From NCBI RefSeq assembly GCF_045348435.1, contig NZ_CP157484.1, positions 3,534,001 through 3,598,000 of the forward strand: DNA of 64,000 bases, read 5' to 3'. The DNA comes from Alsobacter sp045348435. Its GTDB lineage: Bacteria > Pseudomonadota > Alphaproteobacteria > Rhizobiales > Beijerinckiaceae. The notes under the pieces are model-generated. The model saw only the letters and a list, made by a program, of their open reading frames with translations, did not search any database and was not told where the DNA came from. The position numbers and the translations under genes are program-made. Of the stretch, positions 34,353-43,455 are shown one piece after another (position 1 is the first letter of the stretch; the number at the start of each line of letters is the position of its first letter).

Positions 34353-35437
34353 TCGTGCGTCCTCCCCTCGCCCGCCGGGCTGGCCCCGGCTTTCGGCGCC
34401 CAGATCGTCCGGTCATTGTCGCGCACCAGGCCGAAGGCCGGCCGTCTGGCGCTGTCGCGCACCACCAGGGCCCCGGCGAGGGCGACATGGTGCGCCGGGC
34501 GCTCCTTGCCCTCGATCTGGCCCAGCAGGATGTCCACCGCCGCGTCCACCATGGGGGCGACCGGCTGCTCCACCGTGGTCAGCCCGTAGCTCGCCCACGC
34601 GGCCGGCGGCGCGTCGTCAAAGCCCACCACCGACAGATCCTCCGGCACGCGCAGGCCCAGTTCGTGACGCGCGACGTCCATCACGGCGATCGCCATGTGG
34701 TCATTGGCGCAGAACAGCGCGTCCGGAAGCGGGCGGGCGCGGAGAAGCGCTCGCGCCGCGGCCCGGGCGCCCTCCTGCGAATAGGCGCCGACGGCACGGG
34801 CCACCGGTCCCGCCCCGGCCTCCGTCAATACGGCCCGATACCCGCGCTCGCGATCCCGGTTGGTCGAGGACGCCTCCGTTCCGGCGATGAAGCCGAAACG
34901 CTCATGCCCTCCCGCCAGGAGGAATTGCGCCACCAGCCGCCCGCCGTCGAGATTGGCGCTGGCCACGCTCGACACATGCGCGCGGTCCGCCGTGCGGTTG
35001 ATCAGCACCACCGGGATCCCGGCCGCCGCGCATTCGTCCGCAAGCCCCGACGATAGGGTCGTGGAGGCCAGCACGATGCCGTCCACCTGATAGGGCAGGA
35101 TCTGGGCGACCAGCGGATCGGCCGACGCGTCAGGCGCGCCCGTGAACAGCAGCAGCCGATAGCCGCGCTGCTGCAGCACGGCGGAGAGGCGGGCCAGGAG
35201 GTCTGGATAGAACGGGTTGGCGAGGTGGCCCATCACGACCGCGATCATGCGCGAGCGGCTGGTGATCAGCGACCGCGCGATCGCGTTGGGCCGGTAGCCC
35301 AGCGCCGTGGCGGCCTCCATGACGCGGTCGCGCGTCTCGGGCGCGATGCTGGCCCCGTCCGTGAAGCAGCGCGACACGGCGGAGCGCGACACGCCGGCCC
35401 GCCGCGCCACCTCGAAGGACGTGACCCGGCGCGCCAT
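34349..35437 (-). CDS. LacI-family transcriptional regulator
   Basis: I choose the ATG at 35437 because it begins the DNA-binding domain (MARRVTSFEVARRAGVSRSA); the longer frame overlaps the SDR gene. The 362-residue protein has the LacI helix-turn-helix at residues ~7-27, the hinge region GYRPNAIARSL, and a sugar-binding-type core (MIAVVMGHLANPFYPDLLAR). It lies inside the operon it probably controls; a 22-bp near-palindrome lies at the operon promoter (37524). Confidence 0.92.
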   Translation of the reverse strand: MARRVTSFEVARRAGVSRSAVSRCFTDGASIAPETRDRVMEAATALGYRPNAIARSLITSRSRMIAVVMGHLANPFYPDLLARLSAVLQQRGYRLLLFTGAPDASADPLVAQILPYQVDGIVLASTTLSSGLADECAAAGIPVVLINRTADRAHVSSVASANLDGGRLVAQFLLAGGHERFGFIAGTEASSTNRDRERGYRAVLTEAGAGPVARAVGAYSQEGARAAARALLRARPLPDALFCANDHMAIAVMDVARHELGLRVPEDLSVVGFDDAPPAAWASYGLTTVEQPVAPMVDAAVDILLGQIEGKERPAHHVALAGALVVRDSARRPAFGLVRDNDRTIWAPKAGASPAGEGRTHE

Positions 35438-35439
35438 GG

Positions 35440-36207
35440 CTATTCGGCGGTCCAGCCGCCGTCCACCATGAGGGACGATCCAGTCATCAGCCGCGAGGCG
35501 TCCGACGCCAGGAACACGACCGGGCCCATCAGATCCTCGAGCTCCCCCATGCGGCCGAGCTTGATCTTGGACAGGATCATGTCCCGGAAAGCCGGATCGG
35601 CCAGGAAGGGCCGGGTCATCTCGGTCAGGATGAAGGTGGGGCAGAGCGTATTGACGCGGATTCCCGCCGGGCCGAACTCGATGGCCATCGCTTTCGTGAT
35701 GCCCTCGAGGGCGAATTTGGACGCGCAGTAAAGCGTTCGCTTCACGCCTCCGACATGGCCCATCTGCGACGAGACGTTGATGATCGAGCCTTTCACGCCC
35801 GCATCCGCCATGGCGCCGGCGACGTTGCGGGCCACGAAATAGGCGGCGCGGACATTCAGGTCCATGACGGCGTCGAAATCCTCCGCGGTGATTTCCCGCA
35901 TCGGCTTGGGCCGATTGGTCCCGGCGTTGTTCACCAGGACGTCGAAGACGCCGGCCGAGGCCAGCAGGCGTTCGGTCTCGGCCAGGTCGGTGACGTCGAG
36001 GCGCAGCGCGCCGGCCCGGAAGCCCGCGGCCCTGAGCGCTTCCGCGCCGGCCTCGATCTCGTCGGACGAACGGGCCGCGAGCGTGACGTCGGCCCCAGCC
36101 TCGGCGAGAGCGGTGGCGGCGGCCAGCCCGATCCCCCGCCCGGCTCCGGTGACGAGCGCGCGCTTGCCGTCCAGCCGGAACGACGGCGTCCGGAGCAGCC
36201 CGGTCAT
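35440..36207 (-). CDS. Short-chain dehydrogenase/reductase (SDR)
   Basis: The ATG at 36207 overlaps the hisD-like stop by ATGA; the product has 255 residues. The cofactor motif TGAGRGIG is near residue 22, NNAG near residue 96, the catalytic Ser in NVSSQMGHVGG near residue 146, and the YCASK motif near residue 159. It uses NAD(P) to oxidise a hydroxyl group. It acts with the hisD-like dehydrogenase and BKACE, judged by the operon. Confidence 0.92.
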   Translation of the reverse strand: MTGLLRTPSFRLDGKRALVTGAGRGIGLAAATALAEAGADVTLAARSSDEIEAGAEALRAAGFRAGALRLDVTDLAETERLLASAGVFDVLVNNAGTNRPKPMREITAEDFDAVMDLNVRAAYFVARNVAGAMADAGVKGSIINVSSQMGHVGGVKRTLYCASKFALEGITKAMAIEFGPAGIRVNTLCPTFILTEMTRPFLADPAFRDMILSKIKLGRMGELEDLMGPVVFLASDASRLMTGSSLMVDGGWTAE

Positions 36208-37508
36208 TCGGCGGCCTCGCCATAGGCGATGTTGCGCCCGCCATAGCGGCGGACGCGGACATTCGCCTGTTCGGCGTGCCCCACGAAGCCCTCCAGCATG
36301 CACAGGCGCGAGCAATACTCGCCCACCATGGCGGAGGCTTCGTCGGTCAGCACCTTCTGCCATGTGCAGGTCTTCAGGAACTTGCCCACCCACAGGCCGC
36401 CGGTGTAGCGGGCCGCCTTCTTGGTCGGCAGCGTGTGGTTGGTGCCGATCACCTTGTCGCCGAACGCCACATTGGTGCGCGGCCCCAGGAACAACGCGCC
36501 GAAATTGGTCATATTGTCCCGGAACCAGTCGTCCCGGTCGGTCATGACCTGGACGTGCTCCGACGCGATCCGGTCCGCTTCCGACAGCATTTCCTCATAT
36601 CCGTCGCAGACGATGACCTCGCCATAGTCCTGCCAGGCGATGCGCGCGACGTCGCCCGTGGGAAGCACGCCGAGAAGCCGCTCCACCTCGGCCATCGTCT
36701 CGCGGGCCAGCTTCTCGGAATTGGTGATCAGGACGGCCGGCGAGGTCGGGCCGTGCTCGGCTTGCCCGAGCAGATCCGTGGCGCAGATCTCGGCGTCGAC
36801 GGTTTCGTCGGCGATCACGAGCGTCTCGGTCGGGCCGGCGAACAGGTCGATGCCCACCCTGCCGAACAGCTGGCGCTTGGCTTCGGCCACATAGGCGTTG
36901 CCGGGGCCGACCAGCATGTCCACGGGCTTGATGGTCTCGGTGCCCACCGCCATCGCGGCGACCGCCTGAACCCCGCCGAGCACCAGGATCTCGTCCGCTC
37001 CGCCCATCTGCATCGCCGCCACGATGGCGGGGTGGGGAGCGCCGCGATGGGGTGGCGCCGACGCGATGACGCGCTTCACGCCCGCCACCTTCGCGGTGAC
37101 CACGCTCATATGCGCCGACGCAACCATCGGGTAGCGCCCGCCGGGCACGTAGCAGCCGACGGCGTTCACCGGGATGTGCTTGTGGCCCAGGATCACGCCC
37201 GGGAGCGTTTCGACTTCGACGTCCTGCAGGGAGGCGCGCTGCCTTTGCGCGAAGCCTCTCACCTGCTTCTGAGCGAAGGCGATGTCCTCCAGATCGCGAG
37301 GCGCGACCTTGTCCATGGCGGCCCTGACGTCGGCGGGCGACAGGAAGAACTCCCGGGGCGAGTAGCCGTCGAACTTCTCCGACAGCTCCCGGACCGCGGC
37401 GTCGCCGCGGGCGTCCACATCGGCCAGGATGGCCTCGACCGTCTCGCGAACCTTGCGGTCCACCTCCTCGCGCGCAGCTGCGTCCTTGCCCTGCTTGAGA
37501 TAGCGCAT
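36204..37508 (-). CDS. Histidinol-dehydrogenase-family dehydrogenase, catabolic type
   Basis: The ATG at 37508 follows GGAGGGACG and gives 434 residues. Family landmarks are VNAVGCYVPGGRYPM near residue 117, GPGNAYVAEAKRQLFG, DLFAGPTETLVIADE, DLLGQAEHGP near residue 245 (active-site Glu-His) and GTNHTLPTKKAARYTGGL near residue 355. No other histidine gene is nearby and the operon is catabolic, so it is probably a paralogue that oxidises a primary alcohol through aldehyde to acid, as in sulfopropanediol dehydrogenase (HpsN). The substrate is not known. Confidence 0.88.
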   Translation of the reverse strand: MRYLKQGKDAAAREEVDRKVRETVEAILADVDARGDAAVRELSEKFDGYSPREFFLSPADVRAAMDKVAPRDLEDIAFAQKQVRGFAQRQRASLQDVEVETLPGVILGHKHIPVNAVGCYVPGGRYPMVASAHMSVVTAKVAGVKRVIASAPPHRGAPHPAIVAAMQMGGADEILVLGGVQAVAAMAVGTETIKPVDMLVGPGNAYVAEAKRQLFGRVGIDLFAGPTETLVIADETVDAEICATDLLGQAEHGPTSPAVLITNSEKLARETMAEVERLLGVLPTGDVARIAWQDYGEVIVCDGYEEMLSEADRIASEHVQVMTDRDDWFRDNMTNFGALFLGPRTNVAFGDKVIGTNHTLPTKKAARYTGGLWVGKFLKTCTWQKVLTDEASAMVGEYCSRLCMLEGFVGHAEQANVRVRRYGGRNIAYGEAAE

Positions 37509-37523
37509 CGTCCCTCCACGGCG

Positions 37524-37545
37524 TCGTTGCAAACGTGTGCAACGA
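37524..37545. promoter_or_regulatory. LacI-type operator candidate
   Basis: The arms TCGTTGCA and TGCAACGA flank AACGTG, making a 22-bp near-palindrome with 20 of 22 symmetric positions and a central CG. It lies 15 bases upstream of the hisD-like ATG, in the promoter region of the operon that encodes a LacI regulator. Confidence 0.7.
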
Positions 37546-37598
37546 CCTTATCCGAACGCGACGCCGGCGCAAGCCACGCCGCCAACCCAGGATGAGGC

Positions 37599-39077
37599 TC
37601 AGGTGCCGCAGAAGGTCCGGTAAGGAACGTCGCTCCGGGGCGGCGCGTCGGCGTAGCTCGCATGGTCCGGCCGGGGATCGAAGGGGCGCGTCACGGCTTC
37701 CAGCATCTCCTCGAAGGGCCCGTAATCCTGCCGCTCCACCGCGGCCTCGATCATGGCCTCGACGAGATGGTTGCGCGGGATCACGGCGGGGTTCGCCAGC
37801 TGCATCGCGCCGGCGGCTTCCGCCGGGTCTCGGCCGCCAGACGCCAGCCGGGTCCGCCACCGCGCCAGCCAGGCGTCCAGCGCCGTCGCGCCGCTCAGCA
37901 GAGCGCGCAGCTCGCCGTCATGCGTAGGTCCGGCCGCCGCGTCGGCCAGCTTGCGGAACGTCAGGGTGAAGTCGGCCCGGGCCTCCGCCATCAGGCCGAG
38001 CAGGTCCTGGGCCAGCGCCAGGTCGCCCTCCTGATCGCCGGCCAGGCCAAGCTTGCGCCGCAGGCCGCGCAGATAGGCGTCGTTGAAGAGGTCGACGAAG
38101 CGGTCGAGGGCATCCTGCGCCTGCGCCACCGCTTCATCCTGGTCGTCGGCCAGGAGCGGCAGCAGACATTCCGCCAGCCGCGCCAGGTTCCATTGCGCGA
38201 TGCCGGGCTGATTGCCATAGGCGTAGCGGCCGTTGCGGTCGATGGAGCTGAACACCGTGGCGGGATCATAGGCGTCCATGAAGGCGCATGGCCCGTAATC
38301 GATCGTCTCGCCCGAGACGGACATGTTGTCGGTGTTCATCACCCCATGGATGAACCCCAGCAGCAGCCACTGGGCGATCAGCTCGGCCTGCCGGCCGATG
38401 ACGCCGTCCAGCAGCGCCCGATAGGGGCGCGGCGCCATGCGGGCCTCCGGATCATGCCGCTCGATCACGTGGTCAGCGAGCTGGCGCAGGCCCTCCAGAT
38501 TGCGGCGCGAGGCGAAGAACTGAAATGTCCCGACCCGGATATGGCTGGATGCGACGCGGGTCAGGACGGCCCCAGGCAGCACCTCTTCGCGCAGCACGGG
38601 TTCGCCGGTCGTCACCGCCGCCAGGGCGCGCGTCGTGGGCACGCCGAGGGCCGCCATGGCCTCGCTCACCAGATACTCGCGCAGCACCGGGCCGAGGGCG
38701 GCTCGCCCGTCCCCGCCGCGCGAGAACGGCGTCAGGCCGGACCCTTTCAGCTGGATGTCCCGGCGTGCGCCCGAACGATTCACGACCTCGCCGAGAAGGA
38801 TGGCTCGCCCATCGCCGAGCTGCGGCGAGAAGTGGCCGAACTGGTGGCCCGAATAGGCTGCGGCCAGCGGCTCCGCGCCCTCCGGCACGCGCTGGCCGGC
38901 CAGGATCTCGACGCCCTCCGGAGAGGCGAGCGCGTCGGGATCGAGGCCGAGGTCGCGGGCCAGCTCGCGGTTAATCTTGACCAGCCTCGGCCCGGCGACC
39001 GGCGTCGGGTTGACGCGGGCGAAAAAGCCAGCCGGAAGCCGGGCATAGCTGTTGTCGAACGGAAAACGCAGGGTCAT
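37599..39077 (-). CDS. selO: Protein adenylyltransferase SelO (YdiU/UPF0061)
   Basis: The 492-residue protein matches the SelO pseudokinase family, which transfers AMP to Ser/Thr/Tyr of redox-related proteins. Landmarks are AAAYSGHQFGHFSPQLGDGRA near residue 70 (landmark only), RDIQLKGSGLTPFSRGGDGR near residue 107, IRVGTFQFFASR, GFIHGVMNTDNMSVSGETIDYGPCAFMD near residue 245 (catalytic region) and a conserved Cys in the final FCGT. A good ribosome site (AGGAG) precedes the ATG. It is a stand-alone gene. Confidence 0.95.
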   Translation of the reverse strand: MTLRFPFDNSYARLPAGFFARVNPTPVAGPRLVKINRELARDLGLDPDALASPEGVEILAGQRVPEGAEPLAAAYSGHQFGHFSPQLGDGRAILLGEVVNRSGARRDIQLKGSGLTPFSRGGDGRAALGPVLREYLVSEAMAALGVPTTRALAAVTTGEPVLREEVLPGAVLTRVASSHIRVGTFQFFASRRNLEGLRQLADHVIERHDPEARMAPRPYRALLDGVIGRQAELIAQWLLLGFIHGVMNTDNMSVSGETIDYGPCAFMDAYDPATVFSSIDRNGRYAYGNQPGIAQWNLARLAECLLPLLADDQDEAVAQAQDALDRFVDLFNDAYLRGLRRKLGLAGDQEGDLALAQDLLGLMAEARADFTLTFRKLADAAAGPTHDGELRALLSGATALDAWLARWRTRLASGGRDPAEAAGAMQLANPAVIPRNHLVEAMIEAAVERQDYGPFEEMLEAVTRPFDPRPDHASYADAPPRSDVPYRTFCGT

Positions 39078-39168
39078 CGGGCTGCTCCTGAGCCCGGAGA
39101 TAGTGCGCGAGAGCGCGCTCCGGGAGGGCGCCGGCGCAATCGGAGCGAAACCGACGGAGCCGACGTAG

Positions 39169-39840
39169 CTAGCCCTGCCGAGCGTTCAGGGCCGCGAGCG
39201 TCGCCGCGACCGCGAAGGGCGGGCTGGCCAGGACCTTCCCGCGGTCAACTTCCGGCAAGCCCGGGACCACCCTGGCCATGGACGCCTGGGCGAGCACGAT
39301 GGCGTCGCTGCGGCCTGCGGCCTCCTTCATGGCCGTCAGGATCGCGTCGTCATGGGCCGCCTGGTCGCCTCTCATCAGGGCCTCATAGGCGCCCGGCGCG
39401 AGGATGCGTTCGATCGTGATCGATCGGCCCGCGGCGGCGGCCGTCCGGGCGATCAGGTCGGAGGTCGGCCGGAGCGTGGTCGGCAAGGTCGCCATGACGG
39501 CGATCCTGTCGCCGCGCCGCACGGCTTCGCGGGCCATCTCGGCGTCGACCCGCACGATGGGCGCCCTGACGCCGGCCTGGGCCTCGGCGCCGAGTTCGCC
39601 GACGGACGAGCAGGCGTTGAGGATCACGTCGACGTCGCGCTCGTCCGCGATCCTGGCGTAGGACGTCCACCGCGGAGAGACCGTGGAGAGGTCGCCCCCC
39701 GTGTCGCGAAGCTCCGGCAAGATGGAATCATCGAGCAGGTTGACGATCCGGACGCCCGGCAGGGCCTCGCGGAACAGCCGTCCGAACAGGTCGACGGTCG
39801 CCGGCGAGGTGTGGATGATCCCGACGCTCGGGTGGGTCAT
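39169..39840 (-). CDS. Asp/Glu racemase-superfamily protein with a single catalytic Cys
   Basis: The ATG at 39840 overlaps the DeoR stop by ATGA; the product is 223 residues. It has the racemase-fold start GIIHTSPATVDLFG, first Cys in ILNACSSVGELG (C77) and a C-terminal half with IVLAQASMARV near residue 181, where two-Cys racemases carry their second Cys. One-Cys members such as arylmalonate decarboxylase catalyse other reactions, so racemase function is doubtful. It is the last gene of the TRAP/aldolase/DeoR operon. Confidence 0.82.
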   Translation of the reverse strand: MTHPSVGIIHTSPATVDLFGRLFREALPGVRIVNLLDDSILPELRDTGGDLSTVSPRWTSYARIADERDVDVILNACSSVGELGAEAQAGVRAPIVRVDAEMAREAVRRGDRIAVMATLPTTLRPTSDLIARTAAAAGRSITIERILAPGAYEALMRGDQAAHDDAILTAMKEAAGRSDAIVLAQASMARVVPGLPEVDRGKVLASPPFAVAATLAALNARQG

Positions 39841-40637
39841 GACGGCGTCTCCTCCAGAACGGAATCGCAAAGCGTGACCGCCGTGCCGGCGCTTTCCAGC
39901 ACGGCGACGGCCTCGGCCGGCGCGTCGGCGGTCGTCAGAAGCCGCGCCACGTCGCCGGCGCTGGCGAAGGTCGCGAAACGGCGGGAGCCGAATTTGGCGC
40001 CGTCGGCCAGGATCACCGTCTCGCGCGCGGCGGCGATCATGGCGCGCTTCACCTCGGCCTCGTACGGATCGGCGCTGGTGAAGCCGCGCTCGGCGTCGAT
40101 GGCGGCCGCGCCCAGGAAGGCCCAGTCGGCGCTGACCTGGCTCAGATCGCGCTGCGCCTGTGGGCCGATCATGCTGAGGGAGCCCGGCACAAGCCTGCCG
40201 CCGATGACATAGACGGCCGATTCCGGAATGTCGGCGCAGACCTGCGCCACCGGGATCGCGTTCGTAATGATGGTCAGCCGCCGATGCCGCCTCAAGCATC
40301 GCGCAAGCGCCAGCGTGGTGGTTCCGGCGTCGATGATGACCGACTGTCCCGGTTCGACCAGGGCTGCGGCCGCGGCGCCGATCGCCGCCTTCGAACGCTC
40401 CTGCACCTGCGCGCGCTGGTCCACCGGAGGGATCCCGAGGGCGGCGAGCGTGGTCGAGGGCCGCAGGACCGCCCCGCCGAACACCGCGTCGGCGACGCCT
40501 TCGGCCGCCATGGTCTTGATGTCGCGCCGGATCGTCTCTTCCGACACGCCGAAGGACTTCGCCTCTTCGGAGACGCGGATGCTGCCGCGCTCGAAAAGGC
40601 GGCGTCGCAATCGGCGGTTCCTCTCGGCGCTGAGCAT
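39837..40637 (-). CDS. DeoR/GlpR-family transcriptional regulator
   Basis: The 266-residue protein has the DeoR helix-turn-helix at residues ~20-40 (VSEEAKSFGVSEETIRRDIK) and the ribose-phosphate-isomerase-like sensor domain with DAGTTTLALARCL and ILADGAKFG. DeoR sensors bind phosphorylated sugars. It lies between the aldolase and racemase-like genes, so it likely controls the operon; direct repeats at 44505 are candidate sites. Confidence 0.92.
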   Translation of the reverse strand: MLSAERNRRLRRRLFERGSIRVSEEAKSFGVSEETIRRDIKTMAAEGVADAVFGGAVLRPSTTLAALGIPPVDQRAQVQERSKAAIGAAAAALVEPGQSVIIDAGTTTLALARCLRRHRRLTIITNAIPVAQVCADIPESAVYVIGGRLVPGSLSMIGPQAQRDLSQVSADWAFLGAAAIDAERGFTSADPYEAEVKRAMIAAARETVILADGAKFGSRRFATFASAGDVARLLTTADAPAEAVAVLESAGTAVTLCDSVLEETPS

Positions 40638-40711
40638 CCGGCGAATCTCCTGGTCGGGCCTGCCGTCGCCATAGTGGCGACCCGAGGCCGGCTCAAGCGC
40701 TGCGACGCGGT

Positions 40712-41632
40712 TCAGGCCTTTCCGGCGCTGAGCAGATAAGTCTCGATCTTGTCCATGACGGTCCGTTCGACGGCGTCCTGCGCGAGGCGCATCTGGTCGG
40801 CGGGAAGCGCGCGGCAGGCCTCGTCGGTCAGCCTTTCGGTGCGGCCCAGCGCTGTCAGCATCGCGTGCTCGAGATCGGTGGCGATGTTGACCTTGCTCAC
40901 GCCGCCGCCCGGAATGCGGATCGCGTCATGGATCATGTGCGGCGGGACGCCGGACCCGCCGTGAAGCACCAGATGCACGGGAGTCAGCGCGCGGATCGCC
41001 GTCAGCCTGGCGAGGTCCACCCGCGGCTGGCGCGTGATGTAGTGCCCGTGCAGCGTGCCCACCGCCACCGCGAGGGCATCGACCCGGGTTTCGGTCACGA
41101 AGCGGAGCGCTTCGTCGGGATCGGTGAAATGCTCTTCGTCCTCATCGGTCTCGATGAAGTCGGTCGTGCCGATCTTGCCGAGTTCCGCCTCCACGGACAC
41201 GCCCCGCGCATGGGCGAGCCTCACGACCTCGGCGCTCACCGCGATGTTCTCCTCCAGCGGCTTGGCCGACTGGTCGATCATCACCGACGTGAAGCCCGCA
41301 TCCATCGCGGCCTCGATGACCGCAAGCTCAAACGTATGGTCGAGATGCAGCACCACGGGGACGTCGAGGCCCTCCGTCGCGACCGCGTCGAAAAACGCCT
41401 CCGCGAACTGGCGCGGCGTGGTGCCGTAGCGTTCGAACTCGCGCTGCGAGATCTGCACGATCAAGGGCGAGCGGGTCCGCATGGCGCCGCGCAGCACGGG
41501 CCGGATCATGCTCGTGTAGCGGGGCGCGAACGACCCCAGAGCGTAGCCGCCCTGCTCGGCCGCCGTCAGGGCGGGCGCCAGGGGACGCAGCGTCGCGGCG
41601 CGGCTAGAGGTCGGGGCTTGGCTTGCAGTCAT
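40712..41632 (-). CDS. Class II fructose/tagatose-bisphosphate aldolase family protein
   Basis: The 306-residue protein has the class II zinc aldolase landmarks VVLHLDHTFELAVIEAAMDAG near residue 89 (His-Leu-Asp-His), VSVEAELGKIGTTD near residue 148, AVGTLHGHY near residue 193 and LVLHGGSGVP near residue 223. It cleaves a ketose (bis)phosphate into dihydroxyacetone phosphate and an aldehyde. A sugar kinase is not seen in the operon, so the phosphorylated substrate must arise from elsewhere. It follows the TRAP permease genes by 15 bases. Confidence 0.9.
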   Translation of the reverse strand: MTASQAPTSSRAATLRPLAPALTAAEQGGYALGSFAPRYTSMIRPVLRGAMRTRSPLIVQISQREFERYGTTPRQFAEAFFDAVATEGLDVPVVLHLDHTFELAVIEAAMDAGFTSVMIDQSAKPLEENIAVSAEVVRLAHARGVSVEAELGKIGTTDFIETDEDEEHFTDPDEALRFVTETRVDALAVAVGTLHGHYITRQPRVDLARLTAIRALTPVHLVLHGGSGVPPHMIHDAIRIPGGGVSKVNIATDLEHAMLTALGRTERLTDEACRALPADQMRLAQDAVERTVMDKIETYLLSAGKA

Positions 41633-41647
41633 GGTCGATCCGATTGT

Positions 41648-42928
41648 TCACATCACCAGGCGCGGGACGATCAGCACCAGGACGGGGAAAAAGAGAAGGA
41701 GGACGTCGACCGCCACCAGCGGGATGAGGAACGGCGCCACGGCGACGACGATCCGGTGCAGGCTGATGCCGGAGATGCGGTTCAGCACGAAGAGCACCAT
41801 GCCGAAAGGCGGCGTGAGAAGCCCGATCATCATCGTGAGCACGATGATGACGCCCATATGCATGGGATCGAGGCCGCTCGTCTTCATGATCGGGAGAAGA
41901 ACCGGCGTGAGGATGATGATCGCCGCCGTCGCCTCCAGGAAGCAGCCCACGATCAGCAGGAAGACGATGATCATCAGTCCCACGACATTCGGGTCGGTCG
42001 ACACGCCCGCCATCCATTCCACCATGGCGTCGGTGAGGCCGGCCCGGGTGACCAGATAGCCGTAGATCATCGCCATGGCGACCACGAGCATGATCACGCC
42101 CGTGTCGACGACGGTCGACCGGGCGATCTCGATCAGGTCGGCGAGGCTCACGGCGCGGTACACGACGACCGACAGGAACGTGGCGTAGAGCGCCGCGATG
42201 GCGGCCGCCTCGGTGGGCGTGAACACGCCCGACACGATGCCGCCGATCAGGATCACAGGCGTCATCAGCGGCAGGAAACCGTCCTTGAAGGACGCCCACA
42301 CGGTCGCCCAGCGGAACGCCGCCCCGCCCGGCAGTCCGCGACGGCGCGCGATAGCGGCGATCCAGAGCATCAGCGCGCCGCCCATCAGGAGTCCCGGGAT
42401 GAGCCCGGCCATCAGCATGCCGCCGACGGAGACGTTCGCCATCAGGGCGTAGATCACCAGCGGCACGCTGGGCGGGATGATGGGTCCGATCGTCGAAGAC
42501 GCCGCGATCACCGCCACCGCGAAGTCTTCCTCGTAGCCCTCCTCGCGCATCGACTTGATCACGACCGTGCCGAGACCCGCAGCCTCGGAGACGGCGGTGC
42601 CGGTCATGCCGGCGAAGATGATGCTGGCGACGACGTTGACCTGCGCCAGTCCGCCCCGCATCGAGCCGACGAGCGACTTGGCGAAATTGTAGATGCGGTA
42701 GGTCACCCCGCCGACATTCATCACCTTCCCGGCGAAGATGAAGAACGGCACGGACAGCAGCATGAAGTTATCGATGCCGGAGACCGCCTTCTGGACCATG
42801 AAGGCCGGATTGAAGCCGACGCCGCGCTCGATCAGGGTGATCAGGATCGACGTGCCCGCCAGCGAATAGGCCACCGGGACGGCGGCGATGAAGAGCCCGA
42901 GCAGGGCGAACACATAAGGACCGACCAT
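41648..42928 (-). CDS. TRAP transporter large permease (DctM-like)
   Basis: The 426-residue hydrophobic protein has about twelve membrane segments and DctM landmarks (MLLSVPFFIFAGKVM, GLIPGLLMGGALML, VVFLLIVGCFLEATAAIIILTPVLLPI quoted by part only). It carries out sodium-driven uptake with the DctQ-like subunit and the binding protein. Its start overlaps the dctQ-like stop by a single base. Confidence 0.93.
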   Translation of the reverse strand: MVGPYVFALLGLFIAAVPVAYSLAGTSILITLIERGVGFNPAFMVQKAVSGIDNFMLLSVPFFIFAGKVMNVGGVTYRIYNFAKSLVGSMRGGLAQVNVVASIIFAGMTGTAVSEAAGLGTVVIKSMREEGYEEDFAVAVIAASSTIGPIIPPSVPLVIYALMANVSVGGMLMAGLIPGLLMGGALMLWIAAIARRRGLPGGAAFRWATVWASFKDGFLPLMTPVILIGGIVSGVFTPTEAAAIAALYATFLSVVVYRAVSLADLIEIARSTVVDTGVIMLVVAMAMIYGYLVTRAGLTDAMVEWMAGVSTDPNVVGLMIIVFLLIVGCFLEATAAIIILTPVLLPIMKTSGLDPMHMGVIIVLTMMIGLLTPPFGMVLFVLNRISGISLHRIVVAVAPFLIPLVAVDVLLLFFPVLVLIVPRLVM

Positions 42929-43398
42929 CAGCGGGGCCTTCCGATCAGCCGGCGCGCATCAGTGACGAGCGGCGCGACGCTGTAGAGCGCCATCAATCCG
43001 AAGCTGGCGGTGAACGCGAGGTAGGCCCATCCATTGGAGATCCAGTCCACGGTCGCCAGCGTGGTCGGCCACACCGACTGCACTAGCGGCAGGCTGGCCA
43101 TGAACATGAACAGGATGATCGCAAGGCTCACGATCCGCACCAGCGGGCTCATGACGGCGTTCCACCGCGGCCCGATCAGTTCCGGCAGCGTGTCGATGAC
43201 GATCAGCGAGGCTTCGCGTGCGCCGATGGCGGCGCCGACGAAGGCGAGCCAGACGAAGACCAGCCTGCTGACCTCCTCGGTCCACGGCACCGAGACGGAC
43301 AGCACGAAGCGGCACAGGATCTGGAGATTCACGAGCGCGAGCGCCGCTGCGAAGAGCAGGGCCGCGATGACGTCCAGCGCGCGGTTGAGGAGAGCCAT
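42928..43398 (-). CDS. TRAP transporter small permease (DctQ-like)
   Basis: The 156-residue protein has four membrane segments and the DctQ landmark VPWTEEVSRLVFVWLAFVGA near residue 37. It lies 57 bases after the binding-protein gene and joins the large permease. Confidence 0.93.
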   Translation of the reverse strand: MALLNRALDVIAALLFAAALALVNLQILCRFVLSVSVPWTEEVSRLVFVWLAFVGAAIGAREASLIVIDTLPELIGPRWNAVMSPLVRIVSLAIILFMFMASLPLVQSVWPTTLATVDWISNGWAYLAFTASFGLMALYSVAPLVTDARRLIGRPR

Positions 43399-43455
43399 GA
43401 TGGAAGCCTGGGCAAGGGCGCGCGGAGCCGAAGCCCCGCGCCGCCGCGTTCGCGG

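Noticed and set aside
36204..37508. Histidine biosynthesis hisD
   Set aside because: No his gene is adjacent and the operon partners are SDR, LacI and BKACE; the catabolic paralogue reading is preferred.
40865..42985. Plus-strand open frame of 706 codons rich in His, Asp and Arg
   Set aside because: It is antisense to the aldolase and DctM genes and has the composition of a shadow frame.
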